In this document: positions 1-8,700 of the stretch, piece by piece
Numbering within the stretch: position 1 is the stretch's first letter
Layout: each line of letters begins with the position of its first letter
Assembly: GCA_001970855.1 (NCBI GenBank)
Contig: LSSN01000293.1
Coordinates: 1 to 10,121 of the forward strand
Direction of reading: 5' to 3'
Length of the DNA stretch: 10,121 bases
From: Smittium culicis
Taxonomy: Eukaryota > Kickxellomycota > Harpellomycetes > Harpellales > Legeriomycetaceae
Notes under the pieces: generated by a model
Seen by the model: the letters and a program-made list of their open reading frames with translations, nothing else
Told to the model about the DNA's origin: nothing
The model's database searches: none
Program-made: the position numbers and the translations under genes

Positions 1-182
1 ATACCTTTACATATCATCGCCACAACATTACCGCATTTAAAAGTTATTACCTCAACTAGTTTAAAATATCTACAATTATCAAAACACCAAATTTATGCCT
101 ATTCGTTATACCATATTTTTTTAGCCTTCAAGCCGTGTACTTTTTCTACTATTTTCGAAATTTATACAAGCAGATTTTAAAT

Positions 183-230
183 TAGATGGATATTTTATTT
201 ATATATATATTTATTTAACTAATCCATCTA
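183..230. repeat. Inverted repeat, 9-bp arms around an AT loop
   Basis: TAGATGGAT at 183-191 is matched by its exact reverse complement ATCCATCTA at 222-230. The 30-base spacer is pure A/T apart from one C and contains a run of alternating AT. The arms could form a hairpin. No coding sequence lies next to it, so no terminator or transposon-end role can be assigned. Confidence 0.5.
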
Positions 231-328
231 CACGATCCACCTCCTACATTCAAGACATAGAATATACACAGATACGCATAATAACGCTCAAAAAAAAACT
301 TTTATGTATTATTGCTCATTTAAATATA

Positions 329-364
329 CCCACCCACCCCCTACCCCCCATCATATCCCCTTTT
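329..364. repeat. C-rich pyrimidine tract
   Basis: A run made almost only of C with a few A and T, including CCCACCCACCCC and a stretch of six C, followed by a T-rich run. On the minus strand this is a G-run sequence. It is the strongest departure from the window's AT-rich composition. It may be a promoter-proximal or simple-sequence tract; nothing nearby decides between these. Confidence 0.5.
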
Positions 365-1380
365 CTTTGAGATCAGACAGATGTTTTTCTACAATCACTT
401 ACAATACACGAGTATAAAAGAAAAATAATAATAATAGATAACAATCTCTTTATCACTGGCTTCTAAAATAAGCTATTCCATACAATATCGAGATTTGAAG
501 TCTTTTACACCGTACATAATAATAAAATAGTCTTTGCAATAATAATATACGATCTGTATACAGAGTTTTGTTAAAATTAAATATAAAATCGAGTAAAACT
601 CTCACTGACTTTACATATACCTCGTAATAAACTATTATTTTTTTTGCCTTCCAATTATCGATAATAAGATTCTCCACAATGTAGCTTGATTCGAAAAAAA
701 AATGTGGAAATAAGTGGAGTTATTTAATACAGATATCCTCCCTATGCTGATCATTCTTCTATAAACTATCAATTATTAGATAAAATTTTATTATAAAGTG
801 CTTAAACGCGTTAGATATGATCTGATCACGTTTGACTCGAACATGATCTATTTCTACTTGAAGTTGATTTTGGATATTTAAAATATGATACAATATAGTT
901 CAAATCAAATCAAAACTGTTCTTGAAACTAAGAATATAATCCGCAATAGTCAAGATAATTGCAATTCTAGCTTATGCGATAATAAAATATGAATATGTAT
1001 TGATCTCTAAATAGTTTAAAGATTTTCTGTACACTGCTCTTTTAAACCAGCTTCCACCTTTTTATTTATGCCAGTCGATTTGTCAGTAAATATAAACTCA
1101 TCTCAAAATAATACTACGGAACTACATCAATGATATAGATCATAAATTAATAGCTAATTGGAGCTATTTAACATTTTCATCGAAAATTTAATAAATTATT
1201 TATGCTTTATTATTATTTTTATTATCGTAAACTAAAAGCATGCTTGATTTTGATCGGCTCGACTCAAAATGATTGATTATTAGCTATTAATTGTTTAATA
1301 GAAAATAAATTTTTGTCATAAATATTATTTAAAACTACAAAAAAACGTTTTCTTTATTTGCAGATAGTAACTGTAGATAG

Positions 1381-1930
1381 TGTGCTAGTATTTAAATTAA
1401 ATAATCCTATAAACCGTAATTTCTTTTGGAAAAAAATCCAATTTTTTAATCAATATAAAAAAAATAAATTAAATTCACTTGCATATAAAGTTTTAGTTCT
1501 TTTTATAAAAAAAGACGGGCTTGTATAATCCATTCTATGTTAAGCTTGGAAAATAATTAGTTAATTTATTGGGCTATTCATAATTGATCTTGAAATATCC
1601 TATGAATTTGGAATCGTAACCAAATCGCATTTTTCATTCATTTTATACCTTTAACCCTCCTTTAGAGATGCTATTATTTTTCGTTTTAAACCTATTTTCA
1701 TAAAATAGACCCTCTTTATTTTATTTTGCTTTTGTACTTATTTCAATTAAATTGTTTAACTGCATACAACTAAATGATTTTTTTCTAGAAATCATACTTT
1801 CTTTATAATCTATTTTTTTTAAAATCTCTAAAGAATTCTAAATTCATATATTCTAAAAACTACTTACAAATTTTCTATTTTATTGCTTCAATTTAGTACT
1901 CATCATCGCTTTTTTTTTCTTATTACTATT
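1381..1930 (+). repeat. Upstream LTR of the copia element (diverged)
   Basis: Blocks matching the downstream copy in the same order: TGTGCTA at 1381 (8301), AACCG at 1412 (8319), TTTTGGAAAA at 1424 (8337), CC[A/G]ATT at 1438 (8347), TAATCAATA at 1447 (8357), AATTCA at 1472 (8409), an A-run followed by a G-rich patch near 1516 (8455), ATTTAT then ATTGAT and ATCC at 1564-1600 (8468-8504), GACC(C)TCTTTATT at 1708 (8518), TTTTGCTTTT near 1724 (8546), AAAGAAT at 1830 (8584) and CGCT at 1907 (8669). The first TG fits the usual LTR start, although a shared TTATTTG about 26 bases earlier (1354, 8276) could place the start there. The far end is not fixed and may reach about 2030. This copy is longer than its partner by about 140 bases. 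Confidence 0.6.
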
Positions 1931-3121
1931 ATATTGTAGATAAAATTTTTATAGAACTTTAATTTAAATTTCAAAAATAAATTTAATTATTTATATATAG
2001 AAATACATTCGAAATTATTTTCGATAATCACCGATAACTAGGTTTAAAATAAAAAAAAAAATTGATATAAATATACACTAATTTAAATTTGGAGCAATCA
2101 TTTGTTTTTATAGATGAAAATTCAAAGTCATCATACTTTAATAACAAAACTTTCATTAGTGAATCATTTTTAAAGTTAGGCAATAATTTTTTATTGCAAA
2201 AATAAATTGATTCTTCTCTTGAATTTTTCACTTCTGTTCGCTATATGTAATTATAAATATCTTTCGACTCTCCTTCAGATAACTGTCCTCATAGATTAGT
2301 ATGTTGATCATTGAATATTAATCAAGAAATTATATAAATCTCAGACCTTATCTTATAATTAAAAGATAGCTATTTGAAGTTTTGATTACTAGGAGGTCTA
2401 AACCACATTTCGTTGGATATAAAAATCTACTAAAATATCAAATTAAATTCGCCTTATTCTAAATTTATTTCTAGAAACTTGAAGCATAGTGTCATCAGAA
2501 AAAATATCAGAAAAATTACCTGTTCAATTACGAATTCTCATTTTACATTAGGTTATAGTTCTTCCATCGAAATCAGTGCATAAAATCCATTGAGCTAATT
2601 GAAAAACGGCAAATCACGAAAATAATATTTAATATAGGCCTATTTTAGATACCAATTCGCGTAAATTCCGGGTCATAATTCAAATAGCCACGATTTAAAA
2701 TTATAACAATATATAATGTTTAATAGAAATAAAAATTAAATGGAGTCTCTGAATCTGATGAAAATTTTTTTAAATTAATCCCATAATTATTCGTAGATAT
2801 AATTTGTGGCCGCTAAATAATAATCACAATTTCTATATAATTTAAACTATTTCTTGATTTATAAAATAGTGCTACCCCTTATTAATATTAAATTGCTTAA
2901 TTGAATCACTAAATTTGATAATATAATAATCTGTAAAGTTTTTAAAATATAATCCTCAAAAAACTAATAAATTAAAAAATTATTTGTGAAAAATTGTCTA
3001 AAAAATAAATAATATTAGATATTTTATCGCACCAGAGGGATTATATTATTAAATAACATATTTATAAAAAAATTATTTAGCGTATTTAATTATCATTAAT
3101 ATCTATCATGGCTATAATTAA
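1931..3121 (+). other. Leader and eroded 5' part of gag
   Basis: Between the upstream LTR and the first recognisable Gag block lie about 1.2 kb of stop-rich sequence. In a copia element this would hold the end of the LTR, the primer binding site, a short leader and the N-terminal part of Gag. I could not identify a primer binding site. A + strand ATG at 2115 opens a short frame and is a conceivable original start, but nothing in its translation is diagnostic. A minus-strand open stretch (2028-2231, 67 codons) runs antisense here and is best read as chance. Confidence 0.4.
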
Positions 3122-3500
3122 ATATATCTTCATCTTATTGAACCAGTAATAGGGTCAAAGATAAATAATGCTACTGATAATAAATTAAACCAGGCAGTAA
3201 ATAATGGTCTAAATTCGATAATCAAAGTCTTGAAAATGTTTAAATATAAAATAATAAGTATTACTCGTTGAGAATACTACAGGTTGAGATTTATTATACA
3301 GCCAACAGAATCCATCGACGAAAAATTTGATATCTAAGATCACTAAAAATAATAATATATTATTAAAAAGCGATACCAAAAAATCTATATAAACTCAATA
3401 ATGATATTATACCTATTAAATATAGCCTTTAAAAAAATTCCGAAAATAAACCAAAATTAAATTATCAGTATACCTACACAATGAGTATTCTGATCATTTC
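3122..3500 (+). pseudogene. Remnant of copia-type Gag
   Basis: Gag is the capsid-like protein that packages copia RNA in cytoplasmic particles. One + strand frame is open from 3122 to 3334 apart from a single TGA at 3269-3271. It reads a patch ending NSIIKVLK (about 3212-3235), then after the TGA, EYYRLRF (3272-3292) and ESIDEKFD (3308-3331). A Leu/Arg-rich helix ending in L.F followed about ten residues later by an E-S-[IV]-D/E...F segment is characteristic of the copia Gag family. The frame closes at 3335. Near 3471-3510 the order Tyr (TAC, possibly a former Cys TGC), then Asp-His-Phe could be a worn zinc knuckle, but the spacing is imperfect. The position just before the protease supports the call. 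The N-terminal half is not recognisable. Confidence 0.55.
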
Positions 3501-3543
3501 AGTTATTTGGGATATAGAATAAGAATATAAACTTCCTTATCAG

Positions 3544-3650
3544 TGGTATCTAGATTCCAAAATAATAAATTTACAAATCATATTTCTAAAGATGTGTTCG
3601 ATTCGAAAAAATTTTAATTGGAGATGGTGGCAATAAAAAAAATTCATAAT
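3544..3650 (+). pseudogene. Remnant of copia aspartic protease
   Basis: The protease domain cuts the Gag-Pol polyprotein and works as a dimer around an Asp-Ser-Gly motif. The + strand reads WYLDS at 3544-3558, the start of the family's W-x-L-D-S-G-A motif, followed by AAA ATA where Gly and Ala codons are expected (both reachable by G-to-A and C-to-T changes). After a one-base frame change, FTNHISKDVFDS (3570-3605) matches the part after the active site, and after a second change EKILIGDGGNKK (3605-3640) matches the [IV]-x-[IV]-G-[DN]-G strand. The catalytic Asp codon (GAT, 3553) survives, but the Gly-Ala that completes the site is lost and the frame is broken twice, so it cannot be active. 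This is one of the clearest pieces of the element. Confidence 0.75.
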
Positions 3651-3719
3651 TACAAAACCTGAAAATTTTATAACATAAAGAACTCGCATCCGCCTTAATA
3701 ATCGCCGATTATTTTAATA

Positions 3720-4167
3720 ATAATAAAAGATTTAAACTTATAAAATCTATATAATATTTAAGAATAATAGAAAAAAAATTAAATCGCCTCAATAATTGAA
3801 GATTTTCTTGATAAACTACATAAAGCAGAATTTACCCTAATTTTAATAAAGACCAGCTTATATGATACAGATTAAAAAATATTATTAATAATAAAAAACT
3901 AAATTTTGGCTATTAAATTAAATTTTCGAATACATCTATTTATATTTGGCTGATAAATGCTAAATTTAAATTCCAAAATTTTGCTGAGATGGCCAAAAAT
4001 AAGAAATTTTTTTATACCTAAGTATATTATAAGCTTTAAATTATCTAATCAAAGAATTTGTATCTCTGCTGTTTTGAATAATCTTTCATCAGTAGAATAG
4101 AATAGAATATTTGAATATAATTTTCAATCCTTTAAGTTGATAGTCCAATAAAAATGATTTAAATTTC
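3720..4167 (+). pseudogene. Remnant of copia integrase (core to C-terminal part)
   Basis: Integrase inserts the cDNA through a D,D-35-E core. At 3757-3783 the frame reads FKNNRKKIK, which lies on the second-Asp motif (S-D-N-G-G-E-F) if G has changed to A in the Asp, Gly and Glu codons. DFLDKLHKAEFT (3801-3836) follows where family members have F..K.GI..E. From 3836 to 4018 a single frame holds P-N-F-N-K at the P-x-x-N-G site, an NFGY stretch with a TAA where F-W-x-E-A is expected, NTSIYIWLIN, and FAEMAKNKK at the P-[FY]-E-[LM]-W-x-x-K-K site. In another frame, YLNIIFNP (4108-4131) and NDLNF (4153-4167) fit the Y-R-[IV]-x-[ND]-P and S-R-D-V-x-F blocks. The zinc-binding N-terminus and first Asp seem deleted: only about 200 bases separate protease and this motif, against about 750 expected. 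Confidence 0.7.
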
Positions 4168-4348
4168 AAACCCTAATCGTAATAAAGCAAAAGATCGATA
4201 AAATTTCTGAAAATTATAAAATAAAAGAAATTATTTTTATCAGAATAAGGTTATCATTTTTAAAAAAATTTTATAATCCCGGATTTGTGAACGATATTTA
4301 TTATAACTAATATAATTTTTAGCTAATAATCTCTAATTTATAGTCATA

Positions 4349-4550
4349 AATATTGAAATTCTGTAAATCTAAAAATTTATTTAAATTTTATTTAATTTTT
4401 ATTTAATTTTTCATATTCTTATTTCCTAGCTTAAATTTTTAAATTTGTGATATTTATTAATACTGTTAATCAAATTCGAAATATGACCTATTAAACCCAT
4501 TTTATTTGAAAAATAAAGAGAGAATATTTGGTATTTTTTTTATTTTTATA
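4349..4550. repeat. Candidate left terminal repeat of the nested insertion
   Basis: This block shares an ordered set of matches with 6589-6760: AATATTGAA (4349, 6589), AATTTTTC followed by ATATT, a 17-base exact match from 4431 to 4447 (6666-6682) with 82 and 77 bases between first and last, then ATCAAATT-like and GG-T-run sequences. All shared words are A+T-rich and partly palindromic, and chance matches of this kind are common in such DNA. No TG...CA ends or target duplication were found. Confidence 0.22.
4375..4411. repeat. Short tandem repeat, 10-11 bp AT unit
   Basis: Three tandem units of the form [A/T]TTT(T)ATTTAA at 4375-4384, 4385-4395 and 4396-4406, followed by a partial unit of five T. 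Likely replication slippage in AT-rich DNA; no functional meaning is evident. Confidence 0.65.
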
Positions 4551-6588
4551 GGTTAAATAAAAAAATTCGTTAAGTGTACTAACAGTTAATGTTTTAAAAT
4601 TATAATTGTAATTAATTTAAAATATTGTAAATAAATTGATTTCTAGGTTATTAAACGATAATGTATTGATATTTATTTAAATAATCAAAAATTTCAATCT
4701 ATTACTTGTATATTATTACACATAATATATAATTATATTTAATCACAACTATTACAATAATGATTTACTTTCACCAAATATTAGGAATTTTTTTATTAAT
4801 GATTAACAAAGAATTTTAAGAATATATATCAAATCTATAAAATCATTAAAATAATTTTATATAGAAAATAGAAACACTACTAGATTTATTATGAATAACA
4901 AATATTAAATTAGTTTATAGTTTAATTAGATAAAAATCTTAATATTATAATAAAAATGCTATTATTAATATGTATTTAATAGCTTTAATATAATTAAATC
5001 TTTTTATATAGTCAGCATATTTGATTTAAAATTGAGCAATAATGAATTGAATTCATATTTATAATAGATAATTTATTTATCTGAATTTTTTTTTTTAAAT
5101 CATACTTAGAACTCTTTGTTATTTATTATTTTATCTATTTCAGTCATTTTTGATTTTTGTAGTTTTAACCTCAATTTATTTCACCATTGAAATATAGATT
5201 GATCGATTTGAAATCATATTTTCCAAATATTTATATTTGGCTTTTGTTTTTATCATTGTACCTAGGTACTAAATTATTAATTTCAAGAGTTTAAAAATTA
5301 GTATTTGATTATATTTATATTAATATTTTATGAAGTGGGAAACCAGTTCAAAACTGTATTTTAATCTAAATTTATTCATCTATTTTAAACCTATGGATAT
5401 ATAATAATCTAAAAAAATAAAATATATGATTAAGTATAGAATAATAATTTCAAGAAAAAAAGTAGCAAAAATTTCATAATAAAACTCCTTTATGAGACAA
5501 GAATAGTTATTGAGATACAAATTTTTTCATGAATAACATAAATTTTATCTCCTATGAACTAAGTATTTTTCTCAAAAATGTAATTAGATTACATAAATTT
5601 CAGTAAATTTCTTTTTTTTTTTTGATTAACCACAGATTAAAAGCAATACATAAATGTTACAACTAATCCTGCTAAATAAATTTTATACACATAATGTTAC
5701 ATGGATATATTTATATGAAAAAAAATAAAATGATATTATTTATAGTATAATATTATCATACATTTTTTTCTTTATATAATTAAATATTACATAAAAATCA
5801 AAAAGATCTGAAAAAAATTCATAATATATAAATTTGAATATTCAAATATTTGCTCTAATAAATTATACGCTTATTAAAAAATAATTATTTAATATATAAT
5901 AATTAAAAATTCTAAATAATAGAATACATATTTAATACCTTCTCAAAATATTGAAATTTTGTAGATTTAAACTTATAAATGAAAATCTAAAATAATATAA
6001 AAGTTATATGATTAAACCAAAATTCCTTGGATTGGAACTATTAATAAATAAAATTATCATCCTGAATCAATAAATATTCAAACTTAAAAAGTTAAATAAA
6101 TCTTTCGATTTTTAAATAACTTGCAGCTTTTTTAAATCTGCTAAGCTAAAAATATTAATTTTTAATTATATAATAAAACTTTTAAATGAAAAAAAATTTT
6201 ATATATTTACATTTTTTTGACATTTATATCTGTTTAATATATAATAATCTGCAGAAATTATCATTAATTTAATTCGATTCAATAATTATATACACTTACT
6301 CAAAACTTTTTTATTCTGGTATAATCCTGATGAGATCAAAAATACTAACAGAGAATAAAATTCAGAATTTTTGGAATCTCCAGCTTGTAGCTGATTAAAA
6401 ATCGAATTCTCTATTCAATAATTGTTTAATTAATTCTTACCTAAGCTCCTAAGCATTCAACGTAATAAAGTGCTTATTAACTTTATTTCAAATATTAATA
6501 TTTAAAATTCAAAAAATTAAACGTTAAAAGCTATAATTTTAAAACAATTATAGACTAATTATCTATAATTTCCGATTTATTCTTGTTT

Positions 6589-6760
6589 AATATTGAACTA
6601 TAGTATTTTAAATATTCAATTATTAAATTTTTCGATATTTCAAATTAAAAAAGCCAAAAAAATTTTTAAATTTTTAAATTTGATTATTTGAAAATATTAA
6701 GATCAAAATTCTTATTATTGGTAATTCACAAGTAGTAATATGGGTTTTTTTATTTTATGC
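6589..6760. repeat. Candidate right terminal repeat of the nested insertion
   Basis: Partner of the block at 4349-4550, in direct orientation about 2.24 kb away. The longest exact shared word is 17 bases (6666-6682), purely A/T except for its last base. The distance between the first and last strong matches is similar in both copies. Low confidence because base composition alone can create such matches. Confidence 0.22.
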
Positions 6761-6966
6761 ATTTTAAATTCAAATATAACAATATTATAAAATATTTTTT
6801 GAATACAATATGGCTATATTATGCTCAAAAAATCAAGTGTCTAGAATTTTTGTTCATTATTTTATTATTAAATTAAAATTTTTATTCCGGAAAACCTATA
6901 CTTTTTCCGAAAAAAATTTTAGCTATTAAGCTTTTAAAATAATATCCGCGTTAATTTAAAGCAGAA

Positions 6967-7562
6967 AATCCCTAACGGTATTATTAAATGAAAAAATAAA
7001 ATTACTAATTTGCTGAATATTGATATTTTAATTATGCATGTTTAACTTCAAATTTCGAAGAGCAATATAATCTAAATACAGGTTTTTTAAGGCTAATAGT
7101 ATAAATTTAAAAATATTATACTGGAAGCGAAATTATTTAGCTTTTATTTATATTTAAAATATCAAAAAAATGATCTAGCAGAAATAACACCTCTCGCTTA
7201 ATATACTTAAGAGAAAATATTTCGTTATATTACTCAGAAAACTCTACTACAAGCCAGAGAATAAATTAAAAAAAAAACTCGCAACAAGTACGTGTTGGAA
7301 GTAAAATATTATAATCTTTATAAAACCTAAAATCTGTTGAAAAAGATGATAGTATTTTTAAATGTAGATTCATATACTTTGATTTATTGTTGCTTAGAAT
7401 AATTTAAATTAAATAATCCTGGTAAAAAGATTAAATCTAATTCTAAATTTGTAATTTTAGTTACTAAATTGCAAAAAAAAATTTATAATTATTCTTTGTA
7501 CATCGGAATTTGTAGTTAAATATCTAGGATTGAAATAGATATGTGGTATTATTAGTCATCGA
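6967..7562 (+). pseudogene. Remnant of copia reverse transcriptase
   Basis: The domain copies element RNA into cDNA. The N-terminal W-x-x-A-M-x-x-E helix is hinted at 6967-7020 (NP, RYY, MKK with stops between). One frame then runs from 7127 to 7327: AKLFSF (site of K-A-R-L-V-A), KYQKNDLAEITPLA (site of GIDY.ETFAPV), KTLLQARE (site of K-T-A-F-L), and NKYVLEVKYYNLYKT (site of V-C-x-L-x-K-x-L-Y-G-L-K). A frame change leads to DDSIFK and IYFDLLLL (7345-7395); the latter lies on the catalytic Y-V-D-D box with one Asp missing. EFVVKYLGL (7506-7532) and RIEIDM (7526-7543), in overlapping frames, match the F-L-G-[IL]-E-I motif, followed by TAG where Gln of L-S-Q is expected. About 20 codons around the first catalytic Asp and about 25 after Y-G-L-K are deleted. 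Confidence 0.8.
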
Positions 7563-7900
7563 AATTGATCGAGGTGGCGATTAAAACTACTAGAAATCTC
7601 AGTAGCGCCACAAGAAAAAAAGTTTATATTATAGGTTTTCTCCAAATCGTTAAACATGACCTTAAAACTAAATTATAATAATGGCTAACTATAATGAGAT
7701 AGTCAAAGTGTTATTTGAAGATGTAAAAGCGAATGTACTGTAGTATAAAAATATTTATTGTATATTATATGTAGTGAAAAATATCAAAGCTAAGTATACC
7801 ATAGAAACAAGCATGGTATTATATTCTGAGGAAAAAATAACTTAAAAACTGTAATTTCAAAGCCATTTTATCGGTTTAAGCCATAAATTGTACATTATAA
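7563..7900 (+). pseudogene. Remnant of copia RNase H domain
   Basis: RNase H removes the RNA strand during cDNA synthesis. In the frame that starts at 7520, KLIE follows the former L-S-Q motif, then NLSSATRKK and YIIGFLQIVKHD lead to 7660; the last block fits Y-x-x-x-[IV]-G-x-L-x-Y-L...R-P-D-I. A frame change leads to 7681-7845, which has only one internal stop (TAG at 7741, where Arg or Gln is expected). It reads ANYNEIVKVLFEDVKANVL, matching L-A-R-Y-x-x-x-P-x-x-x-H-W-x-A-x-K-R-x-L, and then ETSMVLYSEEKIT on the D-A-x-W...D...R-K-S-T motif. Acidic catalytic positions are lost or changed. A faint NCTL (near 7887) fits the following x-C-[VT]-A-L-S segment. Confidence 0.75.
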
Positions 7901-8054
7901 ATGATTATATTTATAATTATATACATTTAGTTATAATTTGGCGAACAATTTTGATTTTTTAACGATTAATTTCGTAAATTATTGTGTAATAAGAAATGTG
8001 GCCTTATTAAAACAATTGATTTGGATTTTTTATCATCAGTACTAATAATTATAT

Positions 8055-8273
8055 TATGGTATCATATTAACGCGATTAAATAAACCTCAATCTCACTGAT
8101 TATCAGCTGTTATAATTTTGAATCAAAGATAAACTGAATATATCTAATTTATTTGAACTAAATGTTCAAATGGGTAAAAATGTTATAGATATTGAATGAT
8201 AGTGTAAACCTGACATTTGGGCATAGGAGAATATTTAAATGTTCAATTTAAAACGTTCATAGCTGAAGGATAA
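8055..8273 (+). pseudogene. C-terminal end of copia Pol, with its stop codon
   Basis: One frame reads through to a TAA at 8271-8273. LSAVIIL (8100-8120) lies on the D-N-x-S-A-I-x-L motif. NQR, TEYI (8121-8144, with a TAA between) fits H-x-R-[ST]-K-H-I, where CAT to TAT explains Tyr for His. TKCSNG (8157-8174) fits the [IV]-x-x-G segment, and MIV...HLG (8196-8222) fits the conserved M-x-A-D-x-L-T-K-x-L end motif, with GCG to GTG at the Ala. After this the last 17 codons (8223-8273, ending FIAEG) have no stop before the TAA, as expected for a true Pol C-terminus. Spacing from RNase H is close to normal for the family. Several stops are of the kind made by C-to-T or G-to-A change (TGA for CGA). 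Confidence 0.7.
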
Positions 8274-8300
8274 AGTTATTTGGCTATTTTTTCCTAATAT

Positions 8301-8700
8301 TGTGCTAATATATTTAAAAACCGCTTTTAGTGTTTTTTTTGGAAAACCGATTAAAATAATCAATAGTAAAAGATCATGCTTTGTCACTTTGGTAATTCTA
8401 TAGACAAGAATTCAAATAAAAAAGTTATCTTATTTATGTACTTTAATAAAAATAGGCTGGTTAGTACATTTATAATCGGCTAATTAAATTGATATCTCAA
8501 ATCCAGTTCAAAGTTATGACCTCTTTATTTGGTTAAAGATATTTTTTTGCTTTTATAGGATATCTTGATTTAAAAATAGATTCCAAAGAATAATCATAAA
8601 GCGTATCTTCGCAAAGATATTTTTGCCCATGAGAATAATATTTTGAATTATTTGATAATGTTTATACGCGCTCTTAGATATAATTTTTTTATGTTTTATT
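8301..8700 (+). repeat. Downstream LTR of the copia element (diverged)
   Basis: Begins TGTGCTAATA, 27 bases after the Pol stop, and matches the upstream copy through at least twelve ordered blocks up to CGCT at 8669. Several blocks contain G and C in otherwise AT-rich DNA (TTTTGGAAAA with CCGATT, GACCTCTTTATTT, TTTTGCTTTT), which makes chance unlikely. A purine-rich stretch, GAAGGATAAAG (8265-8275), overlaps the Pol stop and could be the polypurine tract; in that case the LTR would begin at about 8276. The far end may be near 8785, where TTGAAATTATTGTTCACA resembles the region before 2030 in the other copy. Confidence 0.6.

Larger units (their letters stand above)
1..1353. other. Left flank, no gene recognised
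   Basis: No coding region can be supported here. The first 450 bases are richer in C than the rest: bases 1-60 hold 16 C and 4 G, bases 241-300 hold 14 C and 5 G, and bases 301-360 hold 24 C and 2 G. From about 450 onward the sequence becomes A+T-rich and full of stops, like the interior of the window. A minus-strand open stretch of 74 codons (453-677) has low-complexity content (Ile, Leu, Tyr, Lys, Arg), no recognised motif and no neighbour, so it is not called. The less eroded left end may be ordinary intergenic DNA next to a gene outside the window (inference). Confidence 0.5.
4168..6966. other. Extra 2.8-kb AT-rich interval inside pol, probable nested insertion
   Basis: Copia elements usually have about 100-300 codons between the integrase C-terminal motif and the start of reverse transcriptase; here there are 2.8 kb. 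This is the most A+T-rich part of the window, with few G or C and stops in every frame. I could not recognise any protein motif on either strand. The simplest reading is a second, older or more heavily mutated insertion into the pol gene, plus the original short linker at one or both ends. A possible pair of terminal repeats is listed separately. Alternatives are AT-rich expansion, or that the two halves belong to two different copies of related elements. Confidence 0.5.
1381..8700 (+). mobile_element. Degenerate Ty1/copia LTR retrotransposon with an internal insertion
   Basis: The element is recognised from an ordered chain of short matches in the three + strand frames: Gag, aspartic protease, integrase, reverse transcriptase, RNase H and a Pol C-terminus, flanked by two diverged copies of one repeat. 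Integrase before reverse transcriptase is the copia order; in Gypsy elements integrase comes last. No part is functional: stops, frame changes and block deletions occur throughout. Total span is about 7.3 kb; removing about 2.4 kb of excess between integrase and reverse transcriptase gives roughly 5 kb, typical of copia elements. The right end is set from the last convincing LTR match and could extend to about 8785. No primer binding site or target-site duplication could be identified. Confidence 0.8.

Noticed and set aside
453..677. 74-codon minus-strand open frame as a small gene
   Set aside because: Its content is dominated by residues encoded by AT-rich codons, with no motif, no signal and no neighbouring gene. 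A frame of this size is expected by chance in 10 kb.
2028..2231. 67-codon minus-strand open frame as a gene
   Set aside because: It lies antisense in the leader of the + strand element, ends near the LTR edge, and has a Lys/Asn/Phe-rich composition without any recognised domain.
4160..4320. A second set of integrase motifs (a P..N..A..R-like patch at about 4171-4200 and a PDL-stop patch at about 4279)
   Set aside because: The same motifs are already matched in the correct place and in one frame at 3836-3920. The second set would be out of order and is likely a chance match in AT-rich sequence.
3939..5244. Shared 15-base word TATTTATATTTGGCT at about 3939 and 5230 as a repeat
   Set aside because: The flanking sequences do not align, and matches of this length are expected by chance at this base composition.
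8056..8064. TGGTATCA as a primer binding site (also TGGTACCAGA at 9234)
   Set aside because: The first sits inside the Pol C-terminal coding remnant. The second follows no recognised LTR end. Both are short enough to be chance.
8200..8400. Integrase zinc-finger-like reading near 8213 (W-H-R-R) and a GK patch near 8341, suggesting a second element
   Set aside because: The first overlaps the Pol C-terminus, which fits better in its own frame. The second lies inside the downstream LTR and would need large deletions.
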